In this document: positions 9,990 through 18,251 of the stretch, in pieces
How the letters are laid out: every line of letters starts with the position of its first letter
Numbering within the stretch: the stretch's first letter is position 1
From: an uncultured Pseudomonadota bacterium
GTDB taxonomy: Bacteria > Pseudomonadota > Gammaproteobacteria > Burkholderiales > Casimicrobiaceae
NCBI GenBank assembly: GCA_937958295.1
Contig: CALFEY010000080.1
Span: 1-58,361, forward strand
DNA length: 58,361 nucleotides
Direction: 5' to 3'
Position numbers and translations under genes: made by a program
Notes under the pieces: model-generated
Told to the model about the DNA's origin: nothing
Seen by the model: only the letters and a program-made list of their open reading frames with translations
Databases searched by the model: none

Positions 9990-10193
9990 TCAGGACGCCT
10001 GGATGTTGCTCGCCTGCTTGCCCTTGGGGCCTTGCGTGACCTCGAAGGAGACCTTCTGGCCTTCCTTCAACGTCTTGAAGCCGGGCATGTTGATCGCGGA
10101 GAAATGCGCGAACAGATCTTCACCACCGCCATCGGGCGTAATGAAACCAAAGCCCTTCGCGTCGTTGAACCACTTTACGGTACCAGTTGCCAT
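9990..10193 (-). CDS. CspA-family cold-shock protein
   Basis: 67-residue single-stranded nucleic-acid binding protein acting as an RNA chaperone. The whole sequence is one cold-shock domain: RNP1 KGFGFI at residues 13-18 and RNP2 DLFAHF at 26-31, with the conserved opening GTVKWFN. An SD element (GAGGAA on the minus strand, 10202-10207) sits about 8 bases before the ATG. Bases 10194-10426 form a structured leader with two perfect hairpins, common for cold-shock mRNAs. The gene has its own strong terminator. Which csp paralogue it corresponds to cannot be told from the window. Confidence 0.97.
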   Translation of the reverse strand: MATGTVKWFNDAKGFGFITPDGGGEDLFAHFSAINMPGFKTLKEGQKVSFEVTQGPKGKQASNIQAS

Positions 10194-10220
10194 TTCCGAG
10201 ATTCCTCAAGATAAGTGATC

Positions 10221-10239
10221 GGCGGGCGGATAGCCCGCC
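10221..10239 (-). promoter_or_regulatory. Leader hairpin 1 of the cold-shock mRNA
   Basis: GGCGGGC (10221-10227) pairs perfectly with GCCCGCC (10233-10239) around a 5-nt loop, 28 bases upstream of the cold-shock start codon and just ahead of the SD element. A role in temperature-dependent translation or mRNA stability is inferred by analogy with cspA leaders. Confidence 0.45.
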
Positions 10240-10288
10240 CCATGTTTCATTCTCAAGGACAGAAAAGTACGGAACCGCAATCAGGATC

Positions 10289-10308
10289 GGCACTGCGACG
10301 GCAGTGCC
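10289..10308 (-). promoter_or_regulatory. Leader hairpin 2, or 3'-end hairpin of the upstream methionine synthase gene
   Basis: GGCACTGC (10289-10296) and GCAGTGCC (10301-10308) form an 8-bp stem with a 4-nt loop. It lies in the 233-bp gap between the methionine synthase stop and the cold-shock start. It could belong to the cold-shock leader or mark the 3' end of the preceding transcript; no T-run follows on the minus strand. Confidence 0.4.
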
Positions 10309-10426
10309 GGCGACCGGGCTTGGGCGTGCTTAAAGTACTTGAAACAAAACACCTTTGGGAGCATACGCGATCACCCGAGCTTTGGGAATACCCCTCCCCG
10401 GGAATGGATTGCCCCAGCGATGGACC

Positions 10427-11458
10427 CTAACCCTGGCCGGTTAGTTCCCGCCGGACGAGGGCGGCGCCCGCGGCCAGTGCGCGAAGCTTCCCCCGGGCGA
10501 GGTCGCGGGAGAGCGGGACCATGCCGCAATTCGTGCAGGGGAGAAGACGCTCGGCGGGGACGTGGCGGAGGGCAGCGTGCAGCGTCGCGGCCACCTCCTC
10601 GGGGGTCTCCACCCGGTCGCTGGCCACGTCGATGGCGCCCACCATCACGTCCTTGCCGGCGAGGAGGCCGATGAGCTCGATGGGCACGTGCGAGTTGGCG
10701 CACTCGAGGGACACCTGGTCGAGGGTCGAGCGGGCGAGCAGGGGGAAGGTCTCTTCGTACTGGCGCCACTGGCTGCCCAGGGTCTTCTTCCAGTCGTTGT
10801 TCGCCTTGATGCCGTAGCCGTAGCAGATGTGCACGGCCGTCTTGCACGGTAATCCGGCGGCGGCGCGCTCGAGCGTGGCCATGCCCCACTCGCGAACCTC
10901 GTCGAAGTAGACGTTGAAGGCCGGCTCGTCGAACTGGATGACCGCCACGCCCGTGGCGGCAATGGCGCGCGCCTCTTCGTTCAGGATGTCGGCGAAGGCT
11001 GCAGCGAGCTTTTCGCGGCTTCGATAGTGGCCGTCGTAGAGGGTGTCGACCATGGTCATGGGACCCGGCAGCGTGTATTTGACCGGCCGGGCCGTCTCCT
11101 CCACCACGAAGCGCGCGTCGTCGACGTAGATCGGATGCCGCCGCGCCACGGGTCCCACCACCATCGGAACGTCGGCGTCGTAGCGGTTGCGGATGCGGAC
11201 GGTCTTGCGATTGGCGAAGTCCACGCCCTCGAGGCCCTCGATGAAGGTCGTCACGAAGTGCCGGCGGGTTTGCTCGCCGTCGGTCACGACATCGATGCCG
11301 GCGTGCTCCTGGTCGAACAGGGCGAGGCGAACGGCGTCGCGCTTGCCTTGCTCGAGCGCGTTGCCCTCGAGCTTCCAGGGCGCCCAGAGCGCGAGCGGCT
11401 CGGCCAGCCAGGCGGGCTTGGGCAGGCTCCCGGCGATCGTGGTGGGGAGGAGCTTCAT
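10427..11458 (-). CDS. Core MetE / MesD-like methionine synthase
   Basis: 343 residues, corresponding only to the catalytic C-terminal barrel of cobalamin-independent methionine synthase; the folate-binding N-terminal half of MetE (about 750 residues) is absent. Candidate zinc ligands are visible: H210 and C212 in VHICYG, a Glu near 252 (LECANSH) and C311 in PCTNCGM. The opening TTIAGSLPKPAWLAEP and the motif DGEQTRRHFVTTFIE match the short folate-independent synthases of Acinetobacter and related bacteria (MesD group) as I remember them. It would methylate homocysteine in the cytoplasm. MesD is reported to need a partner, MesX, which is not seen nearby. It is upstream of and co-directional with the cold-shock gene. 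Confidence 0.85.
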   Translation of the reverse strand: MKLLPTTIAGSLPKPAWLAEPLALWAPWKLEGNALEQGKRDAVRLALFDQEHAGIDVVTDGEQTRRHFVTTFIEGLEGVDFANRKTVRIRNRYDADVPMVVGPVARRHPIYVDDARFVVEETARPVKYTLPGPMTMVDTLYDGHYRSREKLAAAFADILNEEARAIAATGVAVIQFDEPAFNVYFDEVREWGMATLERAAAGLPCKTAVHICYGYGIKANNDWKKTLGSQWRQYEETFPLLARSTLDQVSLECANSHVPIELIGLLAGKDVMVGAIDVASDRVETPEEVAATLHAALRHVPAERLLPCTNCGMVPLSRDLARGKLRALAAGAALVRRELTGQG

Positions 11459-11634
11459 GGGCGGGATTATGCGCCCGTCGCATCGATCGCGAGTGCCCCG
11501 TCAGGTACCTGGACGCCGTCAACGGGTCAGGCCACTTGACCAATTTGCAGCGCGCCCCGTACCCTTTGCGATTTTTCGCGCGACGGCTTGCCGCGCGCGC
11601 CATCCCTTCCACTCCCGAACGGACACCCACTTTC

Positions 11635-12609
11635 ATGCCACGCATCCTCTACGCCGACAACGACTACGCCGACATCGAGCTCGAGCGATCGCTCTTCGGG
11701 CCGGCCGGCCTCGAGGTGGTGGTCGCCCAGTGCAAGACGGAAGAGGACGTGATCCGGCACGGCCGCGATTGTTGCGCCATCCTCCTGCAATACGCACCCA
11801 TCACCGCCAAGGTGATCGCGGGCATGCCGGAGCTCGGCATCGTGAGTCGCATCGGCGCGGGCTACGACACCGTCGACACCGAGGCCTGCGAGAAGGCCGG
11901 CGTGTGGGTGGCGAATTCGCCCGACTACGGCGTGGGGGAGGTGGCCACGCATGCGCTGGCGCTGGCACTCGCGTCCATCCGCAACATCGTTGCGTACAAC
12001 CGGGACATCCATGCCGGGACGTGGTACTTCCAGTCGTCCGGCACCCTGCCGCGCCCTTCCACCATGACGCTCGGCATCGTGGGCCTCGGCCGGATCGGCA
12101 AGCGCATGGCGCACATCGCCCGCAATACCTTCAAGCGCGTGGTGGCCTACGATCCGTACCTCATCGACGGCGACTTCCCCGCCTACGTGGAGCGGGTGCA
12201 TTCCCTGGCCGAACTCGCGCGCGAGGCCGATGTCGTGTCGGTGCACACGCCGCTCACGAGCGAGACCCGCGGCATGCTCGACGCGCGCTTCTTCGCCGCC
12301 ATGAAGCGCGGCACCTACCTCGTGAACACCGCCCGCGGGGCCATCGTGAACGTCCCGGACCTGCTGATGGCGCTCGACTCGGGTGCCGTGGCGGCGGCGG
12401 GGCTCGACGTGCTGCCGCAGGAGCCCGTGCCGGCGGATTCCGCCCTGCTCGCCCATCCCCGCGTGATCCTCACCCCCCACGCGGCGTTCTACTCCACCGA
12501 TGCGGAAAAGGAGCTGCGCCGGAAGGCGGCCCAGAACATCGTCACCTGGCTCGCCACCGGCAAGCCGGAGTACGTCGTCGCGCGGGGGACCCGCACGGCC
12601 AAGGCTTGA
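11635..12609 (+). CDS. D-isomer-specific 2-hydroxyacid dehydrogenase, CtBP-like
   Basis: 324-residue NAD(P)-dependent dehydrogenase. The nucleotide-binding motif GIVGLGRIGKR lies near residues 146-157, and the catalytic Arg (NTARGAIV), Glu (LPQEPVP) and His (LTPHAAF) of the D-2-hydroxyacid dehydrogenase family are in the expected order. The overall pattern (RIGAGYDTVDTEA, DYGVGEVATHALAL) resembles the C-terminal-binding-protein branch; the substrate cannot be predicted. The start is ATG 11635 (MPRILYADND); an in-frame upstream extension to 11536 has no family character. It is divergent from the methionine synthase gene across 176 bp in which I see no convincing promoter. Confidence 0.88.
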   Translation: MPRILYADNDYADIELERSLFGPAGLEVVVAQCKTEEDVIRHGRDCCAILLQYAPITAKVIAGMPELGIVSRIGAGYDTVDTEACEKAGVWVANSPDYGVGEVATHALALALASIRNIVAYNRDIHAGTWYFQSSGTLPRPSTMTLGIVGLGRIGKRMAHIARNTFKRVVAYDPYLIDGDFPAYVERVHSLAELAREADVVSVHTPLTSETRGMLDARFFAAMKRGTYLVNTARGAIVNVPDLLMALDSGAVAAAGLDVLPQEPVPADSALLAHPRVILTPHAAFYSTDAEKELRRKAAQNIVTWLATGKPEYVVARGTRTAKA

Positions 12610-12636
12610 TTCGGCCGGGAGCCGTCCCCAAGAAGG

Positions 12637-12642
12637 TAGAAT
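12637..12642 (+). promoter_or_regulatory. Candidate -10 element for the glutaredoxin gene
   Basis: TAGAAT lies 30 bases before the glutaredoxin start and 28 bases after the stop of the preceding gene. No well-placed -35 hexamer is evident, so the glutaredoxin may also be read from upstream. Confidence 0.3.
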
Positions 12643-12672
12643 CCGCAGCATTCTCCCGCGCGAGGAGCGCCC

Positions 12673-12990
12673 ATGAGCATCCAGGACACCATTCACGAGC
12701 AGGTCACGTTGCACCCCGTGGTTCTTTACATGAAGGGCACGCCGCAGTTTCCCCAGTGCGGTTTTTCCGCGACGGTGGCGGAGATCCTCAAGCGCTGCGG
12801 CGTGGCGGACTATTACTCCGTGAATGTCCTCGCCGACGACGGCATCCGGCAGGGCATCAAGGAATACGCCGACTGGCCCACGATCCCCCAGCTCTACGTG
12901 AACGGCGAGTTCGTGGGCGGCTGCGACATCGTGCGCGAGATGTACTCCACGGGCGAGCTGCAGAAGCTTCTGTCCTCGCAACCGGCCTGA
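12673..12990 (+). CDS. grxD: Monothiol glutaredoxin, Grx4 family
   Basis: 105 residues, the usual length. The CGFS active site is at residues 29-32 in KGTPQFPQCGFS, followed by the TIPQLYV and GGCDI glutathione-binding elements. Proteins of this family carry a glutathione-ligated [2Fe-2S] cluster and deliver it to apoproteins in the cytoplasm. The ribosome binding site GAGGAG (12662-12667) fixes the start at 12673. It is convergent with spoT. Confidence 0.97.
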   Translation: MSIQDTIHEQVTLHPVVLYMKGTPQFPQCGFSATVAEILKRCGVADYYSVNVLADDGIRQGIKEYADWPTIPQLYVNGEFVGGCDIVREMYSTGELQKLLSSQPA

Positions 12991-13007
12991 CGTCCCCTGG
13001 CTCGCTC

Positions 13008-13034
13008 GGCAGCGGGCCCTGAAGCCCTGCTGCC
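13008..13034. terminator. Possible shared stem-loop between convergent grxD and spoT
   Basis: GGCAGCGGG (13008-13016) can pair with CCCTGCTGCC (13025-13034) with one bulge and an 8-nt loop. There is no T-run on either strand, so the assignment is weak. Confidence 0.3.
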
Positions 13035-13046
13035 GGCCCGACGGTC

Positions 13047-15182
13047 CTAAGTGCGCGTGCGCTGGGCGCGCTTCACGTCGGGCACCCGCCGCAGGGAGCG
13101 CAGCACCTGCGCCAGGTGGCGCCGATCGCGCACCTGCACGCCGAAGAACATCGCCAGCACCTCGCCGCCATCCGGCCGCTCCATTGACACTGTGTCGATG
13201 TTGCCTTCGGCATCGGCGATGGCCAATGCGAGCTCGGCGAGCAGTCCCCGGCGATCGGCCACGAGCAGGCGGATGCCTGTCTCGAACACGCCCTGGACGT
13301 CGGAAGCCCATTCGACGTCGACGAGCTCGCTCGCATCCACGCGCTGCTTCTTGAGGGTGACGCACTCCCGCGTGTGGACGAGCAGGCCCTGACCGCGCCT
13401 GAACTGGCCCACGATCGCATCGCCCGGAATCGGTCGGCAGCACTTGGCGTACTGGATGGCGACGCCTTCCACGCCACGCAGTGACAGCGCGGCGGCCTTG
13501 CCGGGATTGGCGGAGGCCGCGTGCGTTTCCTCAGTCTTGCCGGGCACCTTGGTCAGTGCCTGCGCAACCACGAACGACAGCCGTTTGCCGAGGCCGATGT
13601 CGGCGAGGATGTCGAGCTGGCTCTTGGCGCCGTATTCCTTGGCGAGCGCCTCCCAGCGATCCCACGAGATCGCGTCGGGCTCGACCTTGAGGGTGGCGAG
13701 CGCCTGGTTGAGCAGCCGCTCACCGAGCGCCGCCGACTCTTTCTGTTGCAAGCCCTTGAGGTAATGCCGGATTCGGGAGCGTGCCTTGCCGGTGGCCACG
13801 AACGATAGCCAGGACGGATTCGGCCGCGCAGTGGGCGAGGTGAGGATCTCGACGTGGTCGCCGTTCTTCAATTCGGTGCGCAGCGGCAGCAGCTCGTAGT
13901 TGATGCGCGCGGCCACGCAGTGGTGGCCGATGTCCGTGTGCACGCCGTAGCCGAAGTCCACCGCGGTGGCGCCGCGCGGCAGCGCCATGATCTTGCCCTT
14001 GGGCGTGAAGACGTAGATCTCGTCGGGGAAGAGGTCGCCCTTGATGTGCTCGAGGAATTCCTTGCTGTCCTTGGTATCGGACTGGATCTCGAGGAGGCTC
14101 TGCAGCCAGCGCGAGGTCTCGCGCTGCGCCTCGGCGAGGTCGAGCTCCCCGCCCGCCTTGTAGAGCCAGTGCGCGGCCACCCCGGCCTCGGCCACGCGAT
14201 GCATGTCGTGCGTGCGGATCTGCGCCTCCAGCGGCGTGCCGAAGGGGCCGAACAGCGTGGTGTGCAGCGATTGGTAGCCGTTGGCCTTGGGGATGGCGAT
14301 GTAGTCCTTGAACTTGCCGGGGATGGGCTTGTACAGATCGTGCAGCACGCCGAGCGCGGCGTAGCAGTTGGTCTTGTCGGCCACCAGCACGCGCACGCCG
14401 TAGATGTCGAAGACCTGCGCGAACGTGTAGTGCTTCTCGCGCATCTTCTTGTAGACGGAGTAGATCGACTTCTCGCGCCCGCTCACCACCGCCAGCACGT
14501 TCTCCTTGGCGAGGCCCTCGCGGATCACGTCGAGCAGGCGGTTCATCACCTCGCGGCGGTTGCCGCGGGCGGCCTTGATGGACGACGCGAGTACCCGGTA
14601 GCGCAGGGGATAGAGGTGCTTGAAGGAGAGGTCCTGCAGCTCGAGGTAGAGCGAGTTGAGGCCGAGCCTGTTGGCGATCGGCGCGTAGATGTCGAGCGTT
14701 TCCTTGGCGATGCGCTTGCGGTGTCCCGGCGCCATGGCGTCGAGCGTGCGCATGTTGTGCAGCCGGTCCGCGAGCTTGATGAGGATGACGCGCACGTCGC
14801 GCGCCATCGCGAGGAGCATCTTGCGGAAGCTCTCCGCCTGCACCTCCTCCTTGCTCGTGAACTCGATCTGGTCGAGCTTGGACACGCCGTCGACCATGTC
14901 GGCCACGGGCTTGCCGAAGCTTTTCTCGAGCTCGTTCTTGGTGACGGAGGTGTCCTCCATCACGTCGTGCAGCAACGCGGCGGCGAGTCCCTGGGCATCC
15001 AGCCGCCACTGCGACAGGATGGACGCGACGGCGAGCGGATGCGTGATGTACGGCTCGCCCGACTTGCGGAACTGGCCGCGGTGCGCCGACTCGGAGAACT
15101 CGAACGCGCGGCTGACGAGGGCGACGTCCGGGGCCGGCAGGTAGTGCCCCAGGTGCTTGGTGAACTCCGCGATCTCGGACAT
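13047..15182 (-). CDS. spoT: Bifunctional (p)ppGpp synthetase/hydrolase
   Basis: 711 residues, the normal length of a long Rel/SpoT protein. Domain order: HD hydrolase (AALLHDVMEDT, H72-D73), synthetase (GREKSIYSVYKKM through YQSLHTTLFGPFG), TGS (about 390-455), a conserved Cys region (KCCRPIPGD) and a C-terminal ACT domain. The synthetase loop reads KFKD, the basic RXKD-type signature of bifunctional enzymes rather than the acidic EXDD of RelA. An intact HD site and an intact synthetase argue that both activities are present. It is the last gene of lipoprotein-gmk-rpoZ-spoT, 32 bases after rpoZ. It controls the stringent response in the cytoplasm. Confidence 0.97.
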   Translation of the reverse strand: MSEIAEFTKHLGHYLPAPDVALVSRAFEFSESAHRGQFRKSGEPYITHPLAVASILSQWRLDAQGLAAALLHDVMEDTSVTKNELEKSFGKPVADMVDGVSKLDQIEFTSKEEVQAESFRKMLLAMARDVRVILIKLADRLHNMRTLDAMAPGHRKRIAKETLDIYAPIANRLGLNSLYLELQDLSFKHLYPLRYRVLASSIKAARGNRREVMNRLLDVIREGLAKENVLAVVSGREKSIYSVYKKMREKHYTFAQVFDIYGVRVLVADKTNCYAALGVLHDLYKPIPGKFKDYIAIPKANGYQSLHTTLFGPFGTPLEAQIRTHDMHRVAEAGVAAHWLYKAGGELDLAEAQRETSRWLQSLLEIQSDTKDSKEFLEHIKGDLFPDEIYVFTPKGKIMALPRGATAVDFGYGVHTDIGHHCVAARINYELLPLRTELKNGDHVEILTSPTARPNPSWLSFVATGKARSRIRHYLKGLQQKESAALGERLLNQALATLKVEPDAISWDRWEALAKEYGAKSQLDILADIGLGKRLSFVVAQALTKVPGKTEETHAASANPGKAAALSLRGVEGVAIQYAKCCRPIPGDAIVGQFRRGQGLLVHTRECVTLKKQRVDASELVDVEWASDVQGVFETGIRLLVADRRGLLAELALAIADAEGNIDTVSMERPDGGEVLAMFFGVQVRDRRHLAQVLRSLRRVPDVKRAQRTRT

Positions 15183-15214
15183 CAGCCTGCAGATGGCGCC
15201 GGGATCGCGCTAAC

Positions 15215-15439
15215 TCAAACGGACGTGGGGAGCGTGGGGCCCGTCTTGGTGAGCATCTCGATGCCGATCTTGCCCGCGGCCATTTCGCGCAGGGCGATCA
15301 CCGTGGGCTTGTCGCGGTCGGCGTCGACCATGGGGGCGGATCCGGCGGTGATCTGGCGGGCGCGGTTGGTGGCGGCCAGGGTCAGCTCGAACCGGTTGGG
15401 GATGCGCGCGAGACAGTCTTCGATGGTGATGCGGGCCAT
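15215..15439 (-). CDS. rpoZ: RNA polymerase omega subunit
   Basis: 74 residues. The protein starts MARITIEDCLARIPNRFEL, typical of omega; longer frames starting upstream run into gmk and have no family support. Omega assists assembly of RNA polymerase and forms one ppGpp-binding surface with beta'. It sits between gmk (16 bases upstream) and spoT (32 bases downstream), the conserved proteobacterial arrangement that couples a GMP kinase, the ppGpp enzyme and a ppGpp receptor subunit. Confidence 0.97.
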   Translation of the reverse strand: MARITIEDCLARIPNRFELTLAATNRARQITAGSAPMVDADRDKPTVIALREMAAGKIGIEMLTKTGPTLPTSV

Positions 15440-15455
15440 GACGAACTCCGGTGAA

Positions 15456-16109
15456 TTATGGATGCAAGAGATCGGCGATGAGCGCGGCGTGCCGTACCTG
15501 CTGTCGCGGCGCCGCGAGGCGGGCTGCCCGCACGATGACCGAGAGGTCGTCGACGGCTCTCGCAAAGTCCTGATTCATAATAACATAATCGAACTCGCCG
15601 CAGTGCCGCATCTCTTCGCGGGCGGCCTCCATGCGGCGCGCGATGACCTCGGGCGCGTCCTGCGCGCGCTTGTTGAGGCGCTCCTCCAGCGAGGCAAGCG
15701 TGGGCGGGAGGATGAAGATCGACACGGAGCCCGGCATGAGCCTGCGCACCTGGCGCGCGCCCTGCCAGTCGATCTCCAGGAGCATGTCGTGGCCGGCCTG
15801 CACCTGCGCCGTCAGCCAGGCGGCCGACGTGGCGTACCAGTTGCCGTGGACGTGGGCGAACTCCAGGAACTCGCCGGCGTCCTTCAGCGCCGTGAACGTC
15901 GCCTCGTCGACGAAGTGGTAATCGACGCCGTCGCGCTCGCCGGGACGCGGCGCGCGCGTGGTGTACGACACGGACAGGCGCATGCCCGGCTCGCGCTCGA
16001 GCAGGGCCTTCACGAGGCTCGTCTTGCCGCCGCCCGAGGGCGCGGCGAGGACGAACAGGCACCCCGACGCGGGCGGCGCCTTGGTGGCGATGACGGTGGG
16101 GGCGGTCAT
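15456..16109 (-). CDS. gmk: Guanylate kinase
   Basis: 217 residues; phosphorylates GMP to GDP with ATP. P-loop APSGGGKTS at residues 23-31, GMP-binding YTTRAPRPGE and the DYHFV element follow in family order, then EIDWQGARQV. The ATG at 16109 is chosen: an AAGG element precedes it by 8 bases, whereas the next upstream start is a TTG that overlaps the end of the preceding gene. It is co-transcribed with rpoZ and spoT on the minus strand. Confidence 0.96.
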   Translation of the reverse strand: MTAPTVIATKAPPASGCLFVLAAPSGGGKTSLVKALLEREPGMRLSVSYTTRAPRPGERDGVDYHFVDEATFTALKDAGEFLEFAHVHGNWYATSAAWLTAQVQAGHDMLLEIDWQGARQVRRLMPGSVSIFILPPTLASLEERLNKRAQDAPEVIARRMEAAREEMRHCGEFDYVIMNQDFARAVDDLSVIVRAARLAAPRQQVRHAALIADLLHP

Positions 16110-16120
16110 GGCGCTCGCCT

Positions 16121-16927
16121 TCAACGCAGCGCCACGGCGCGGAACTTCGCCAGCGCCCGGCCCTTGGCATCGAAGAGCGTCAGCGCGTCGCCGGCGATGC
16201 GATAGCGCGCGATCGTCGCGAGCGTGGCGAGGAAGGCGGCTTCCTGCTCCATCCCGTGCGGGCAGGCCATCATCGTGCCGGCCATCTGCGAGAGCGCAAG
16301 GCGGTCGCCCTCGAGCGTGAAGCCGCCCGCGAGATTGTTGCAGCCGCCGCTGCCGCTCACGCGCAATTCGTCGGCCTTGAACACGAGGTGTGGCTCGCGC
16401 TGGTCCTTGAACGCCTGCGCAGGCTTGCCTTTCAAGGCCACGAGCTTCCAGTAGGTATTACGCAAGGGCGTGGCCGTGGCGGGCGGGGTGGGCGTCCCCG
16501 TCACCTTGACCAGACGCAGATCGAGCGGGCGGTCGCGGCCCAGCGCGGCGGTGTAACGGTCGGTGGTGAAGAGCAGGCGGCCCTCGTGGCGAACGCTCGC
16601 CCGTACGTTGTAGCGCCCTTGCGGGGTCACCTTCGCATCGTCGAAGCTGATGGTGAAGGGGAAGGGTGGGACGGTCGCGGGCACGGGGCCGAAGCGTCCG
16701 AGGATCACGGCCGGCGCGTCGGCGCGCGAGACGTCCTCAAGGGCGGCCTCGAAGGTCGCCCCGGACGGAAGGGCCATGCGCTCGCGGTAGGCGGCTTTCC
16801 CGGTGACGGTCCCGGCGTGGGCCGACAACGCACAGGCGGCGAGCGCGATGGCGGCGACCGCGCGCGCGCGGCGCGGCCACGGCGCGAGCCCAAGGCCCGG
16901 GGTCCCACGGCGGGCGGCATGCCGCAT
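16121..16927 (-). CDS. Predicted lipoprotein with YbaY-like and META domains
   Basis: 268 residues from ATG 16927. The N-terminus has a basic region, a short hydrophobic run and LAAC (residues 29-32), which fits a lipobox with Cys32 as lipidation site; a signal peptidase I site after AHA (38) is an alternative. Residues about 39-145 resemble the YbaY/YscW lipoprotein domain (opening GTVTGKAAYRERMALP). The C-terminal 115 residues form a META/HslJ domain (TYWKLVALKG, GSGGCNNLAGGF, TMMACP). Such proteins sit in the cell envelope and are linked to stress or drug tolerance; no enzyme role is predicted. ATG 16981 is an alternative start with a poorer ribosome site. It lies 11 bases ahead of gmk, so probably heads that operon. 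Confidence 0.78.
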   Translation of the reverse strand: MRHAARRGTPGLGLAPWPRRARAVAAIALAACALSAHAGTVTGKAAYRERMALPSGATFEAALEDVSRADAPAVILGRFGPVPATVPPFPFTISFDDAKVTPQGRYNVRASVRHEGRLLFTTDRYTAALGRDRPLDLRLVKVTGTPTPPATATPLRNTYWKLVALKGKPAQAFKDQREPHLVFKADELRVSGSGGCNNLAGGFTLEGDRLALSQMAGTMMACPHGMEQEAAFLATLATIARYRIAGDALTLFDAKGRALAKFRAVALR

Positions 16928-17030
16928 GGCCCCCGCCTCGGACGCGAGGTCGCGCCCCGTGGGAAGGAAATCAGCCGTCATCTCGCGCCGTCTTCGTTGT
17001 CCATCGCATGGTCGTCTCGTGATGCGCCTT

Positions 17031-17048
17031 TGCCCGATCGGTCGGGCA
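17031..17048. other. Small palindrome in the 351-bp divergent gap 16928-17278
   Basis: TGCCCGA (17031-17037) and TCGGGCA (17042-17048) form a perfect 7-bp dyad. The rest of the gap between the lipoprotein and hydrolase genes shows no clear sigma-70 hexamers and no conserved reading frame; the only other notable element is the operator-like dyad at 17197. Confidence 0.35.
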
Positions 17049-17196
17049 TCCTCGCTTTAGACATCCCGCAAGGACGAAGGGCCCGGCGTTTCGCGCCGAG
17101 GCAGGCGACGCGCAAGCGCAGGCGCAATTCTACCAACCGGGGCCTTGGCACGCCCGCGGCAGCCGCCGCACGGCCGCGATGGCACGCCGCGTCGAC

Positions 17197-17213
17197 GTGA
17201 ATTCATTGTTCAC
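17197..17213. promoter_or_regulatory. Operator-like dyad, copy 1 (GTGAA-N7-TTCAC)
   Basis: GTGAATTCATTGTTCAC, 65 bases upstream of the alpha/beta hydrolase start. Its reverse complement, GTGAACAATGAATTCAC, aligns with the copies at 20661 and 22933. Copies of one dyad ahead of three catabolic units around a LysR gene suggest a shared transcription-factor site. Confidence 0.6.
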
Positions 17214-17278
17214 CGGAAGGCCTTGTCCCGCATCGTGCGCCTGCCCATGATGAGCGGCCCAATCTGCGGAGTGCGCCC

Positions 17279-18226
17279 ATGACCCCTCTCACGACACCAG
17301 CGACCAGCGACCGGCCCCATGTCACGTGGTCGGGAGGCGAGGAGCACTGGGTCGAGCGCGATGGCGGCGTCCGCCTCTTCCTGTGGCGCAAGCGCGCTTC
17401 GCCGACAGTCCCGCCGGCCGGCACGCTTCTCTTTGTGCACGGCTCGTCGATGGCGTCGCAGCCCACGTTCGACCTGTCCGTGCCTGGCCGCCCGGATTCC
17501 TCCGTGATGGATTGGTTCGCGCAGCGCGGCTTCGACACGTGGTGCCTGGACAACGAGGGCTACGGCAGGTCGAGCAAGCACCGCCCCATCAACTTCGACA
17601 TCGCCAACGGCGCGCAGGACCTCGCTGCGGCGAGCGCGCACGTGCTCGCCGCCAGTGGCGTGCCCCGTCTCATGGTGTACGGCATCTCGTCCGGGGCACT
17701 CAAGGCCGCGCTGTTCGCGCAGCAGAACCCCGAGCGCGTGGCGCGCCTCGCCCTCGATGCGTTCGTGTGGACCGGTGAAGGCAGCCCCACGCTGGTCAAG
17801 CGGCGCGAGCGCATGGCCGAGTGGACGGGCAGCACGCGCCGCCCGATCGACCGCGCCTTCGTCCACAGCATCTTCAATCGTGACCACCCGGGTGTGGCGG
17901 AGGAGCGCGTGGTGGATGCCTTCGCCGACGGCATCCTGACCCTCGACGACTCGATGCCCACCGGCACCTACGTCGACATGTGCGCGAAGCTGCCGCTCGT
18001 CGACCCCGCGCGCATCACGATGCCTACCCTGGTGATGCGTGGGGAGTACGACGGCATCGCGAGCCTGGACGATCTGCTCGAGTTCTTCCAGCGGCTGCCC
18101 AGCAGCGACAAGCAGTTCTCGGTGATGGCCGGCATCTCGCACGCGAGCTTCCAGCAGAAGAACTACCGCACCGTTTACCACATCCTGCACGCATTCTTCT
18201 CGCACCCGCCCGCCGTGTATCCGTGA
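17279..18226 (+). CDS. Alpha/beta-hydrolase fold protein
   Basis: 315 residues, no signal peptide, so cytoplasmic. Catalytic triad candidates: Ser137 in the nucleophile elbow GISSG, Asp258 in RGEYDG and His288 in GISHAS; the oxyanion-hole HGSS follows the first core strand near residue 54. The family includes esterases and C-C bond hydrolases, and the substrate is not predictable from these motifs. It ends 25 bases from the end of the convergent triple-RidA gene. It shares a 17-bp upstream dyad with the tctC and FAH genes, so it is probably part of the same catabolic programme. Confidence 0.87.
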   Translation: MTPLTTPATSDRPHVTWSGGEEHWVERDGGVRLFLWRKRASPTVPPAGTLLFVHGSSMASQPTFDLSVPGRPDSSVMDWFAQRGFDTWCLDNEGYGRSSKHRPINFDIANGAQDLAAASAHVLAASGVPRLMVYGISSGALKAALFAQQNPERVARLALDAFVWTGEGSPTLVKRRERMAEWTGSTRRPIDRAFVHSIFNRDHPGVAEERVVDAFADGILTLDDSMPTGTYVDMCAKLPLVDPARITMPTLVMRGEYDGIASLDDLLEFFQRLPSSDKQFSVMAGISHASFQQKNYRTVYHILHAFFSHPPAVYP

Positions 18227-18251
18227 CAGGCCGTGGGGCGCGAGCGCGTGC

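Noticed and set aside
16110..16124. TTG start for guanylate kinase five codons upstream.
   Set aside because: It overlaps the end of the lipoprotein gene and the ATG at 16109 has a good ribosome site.
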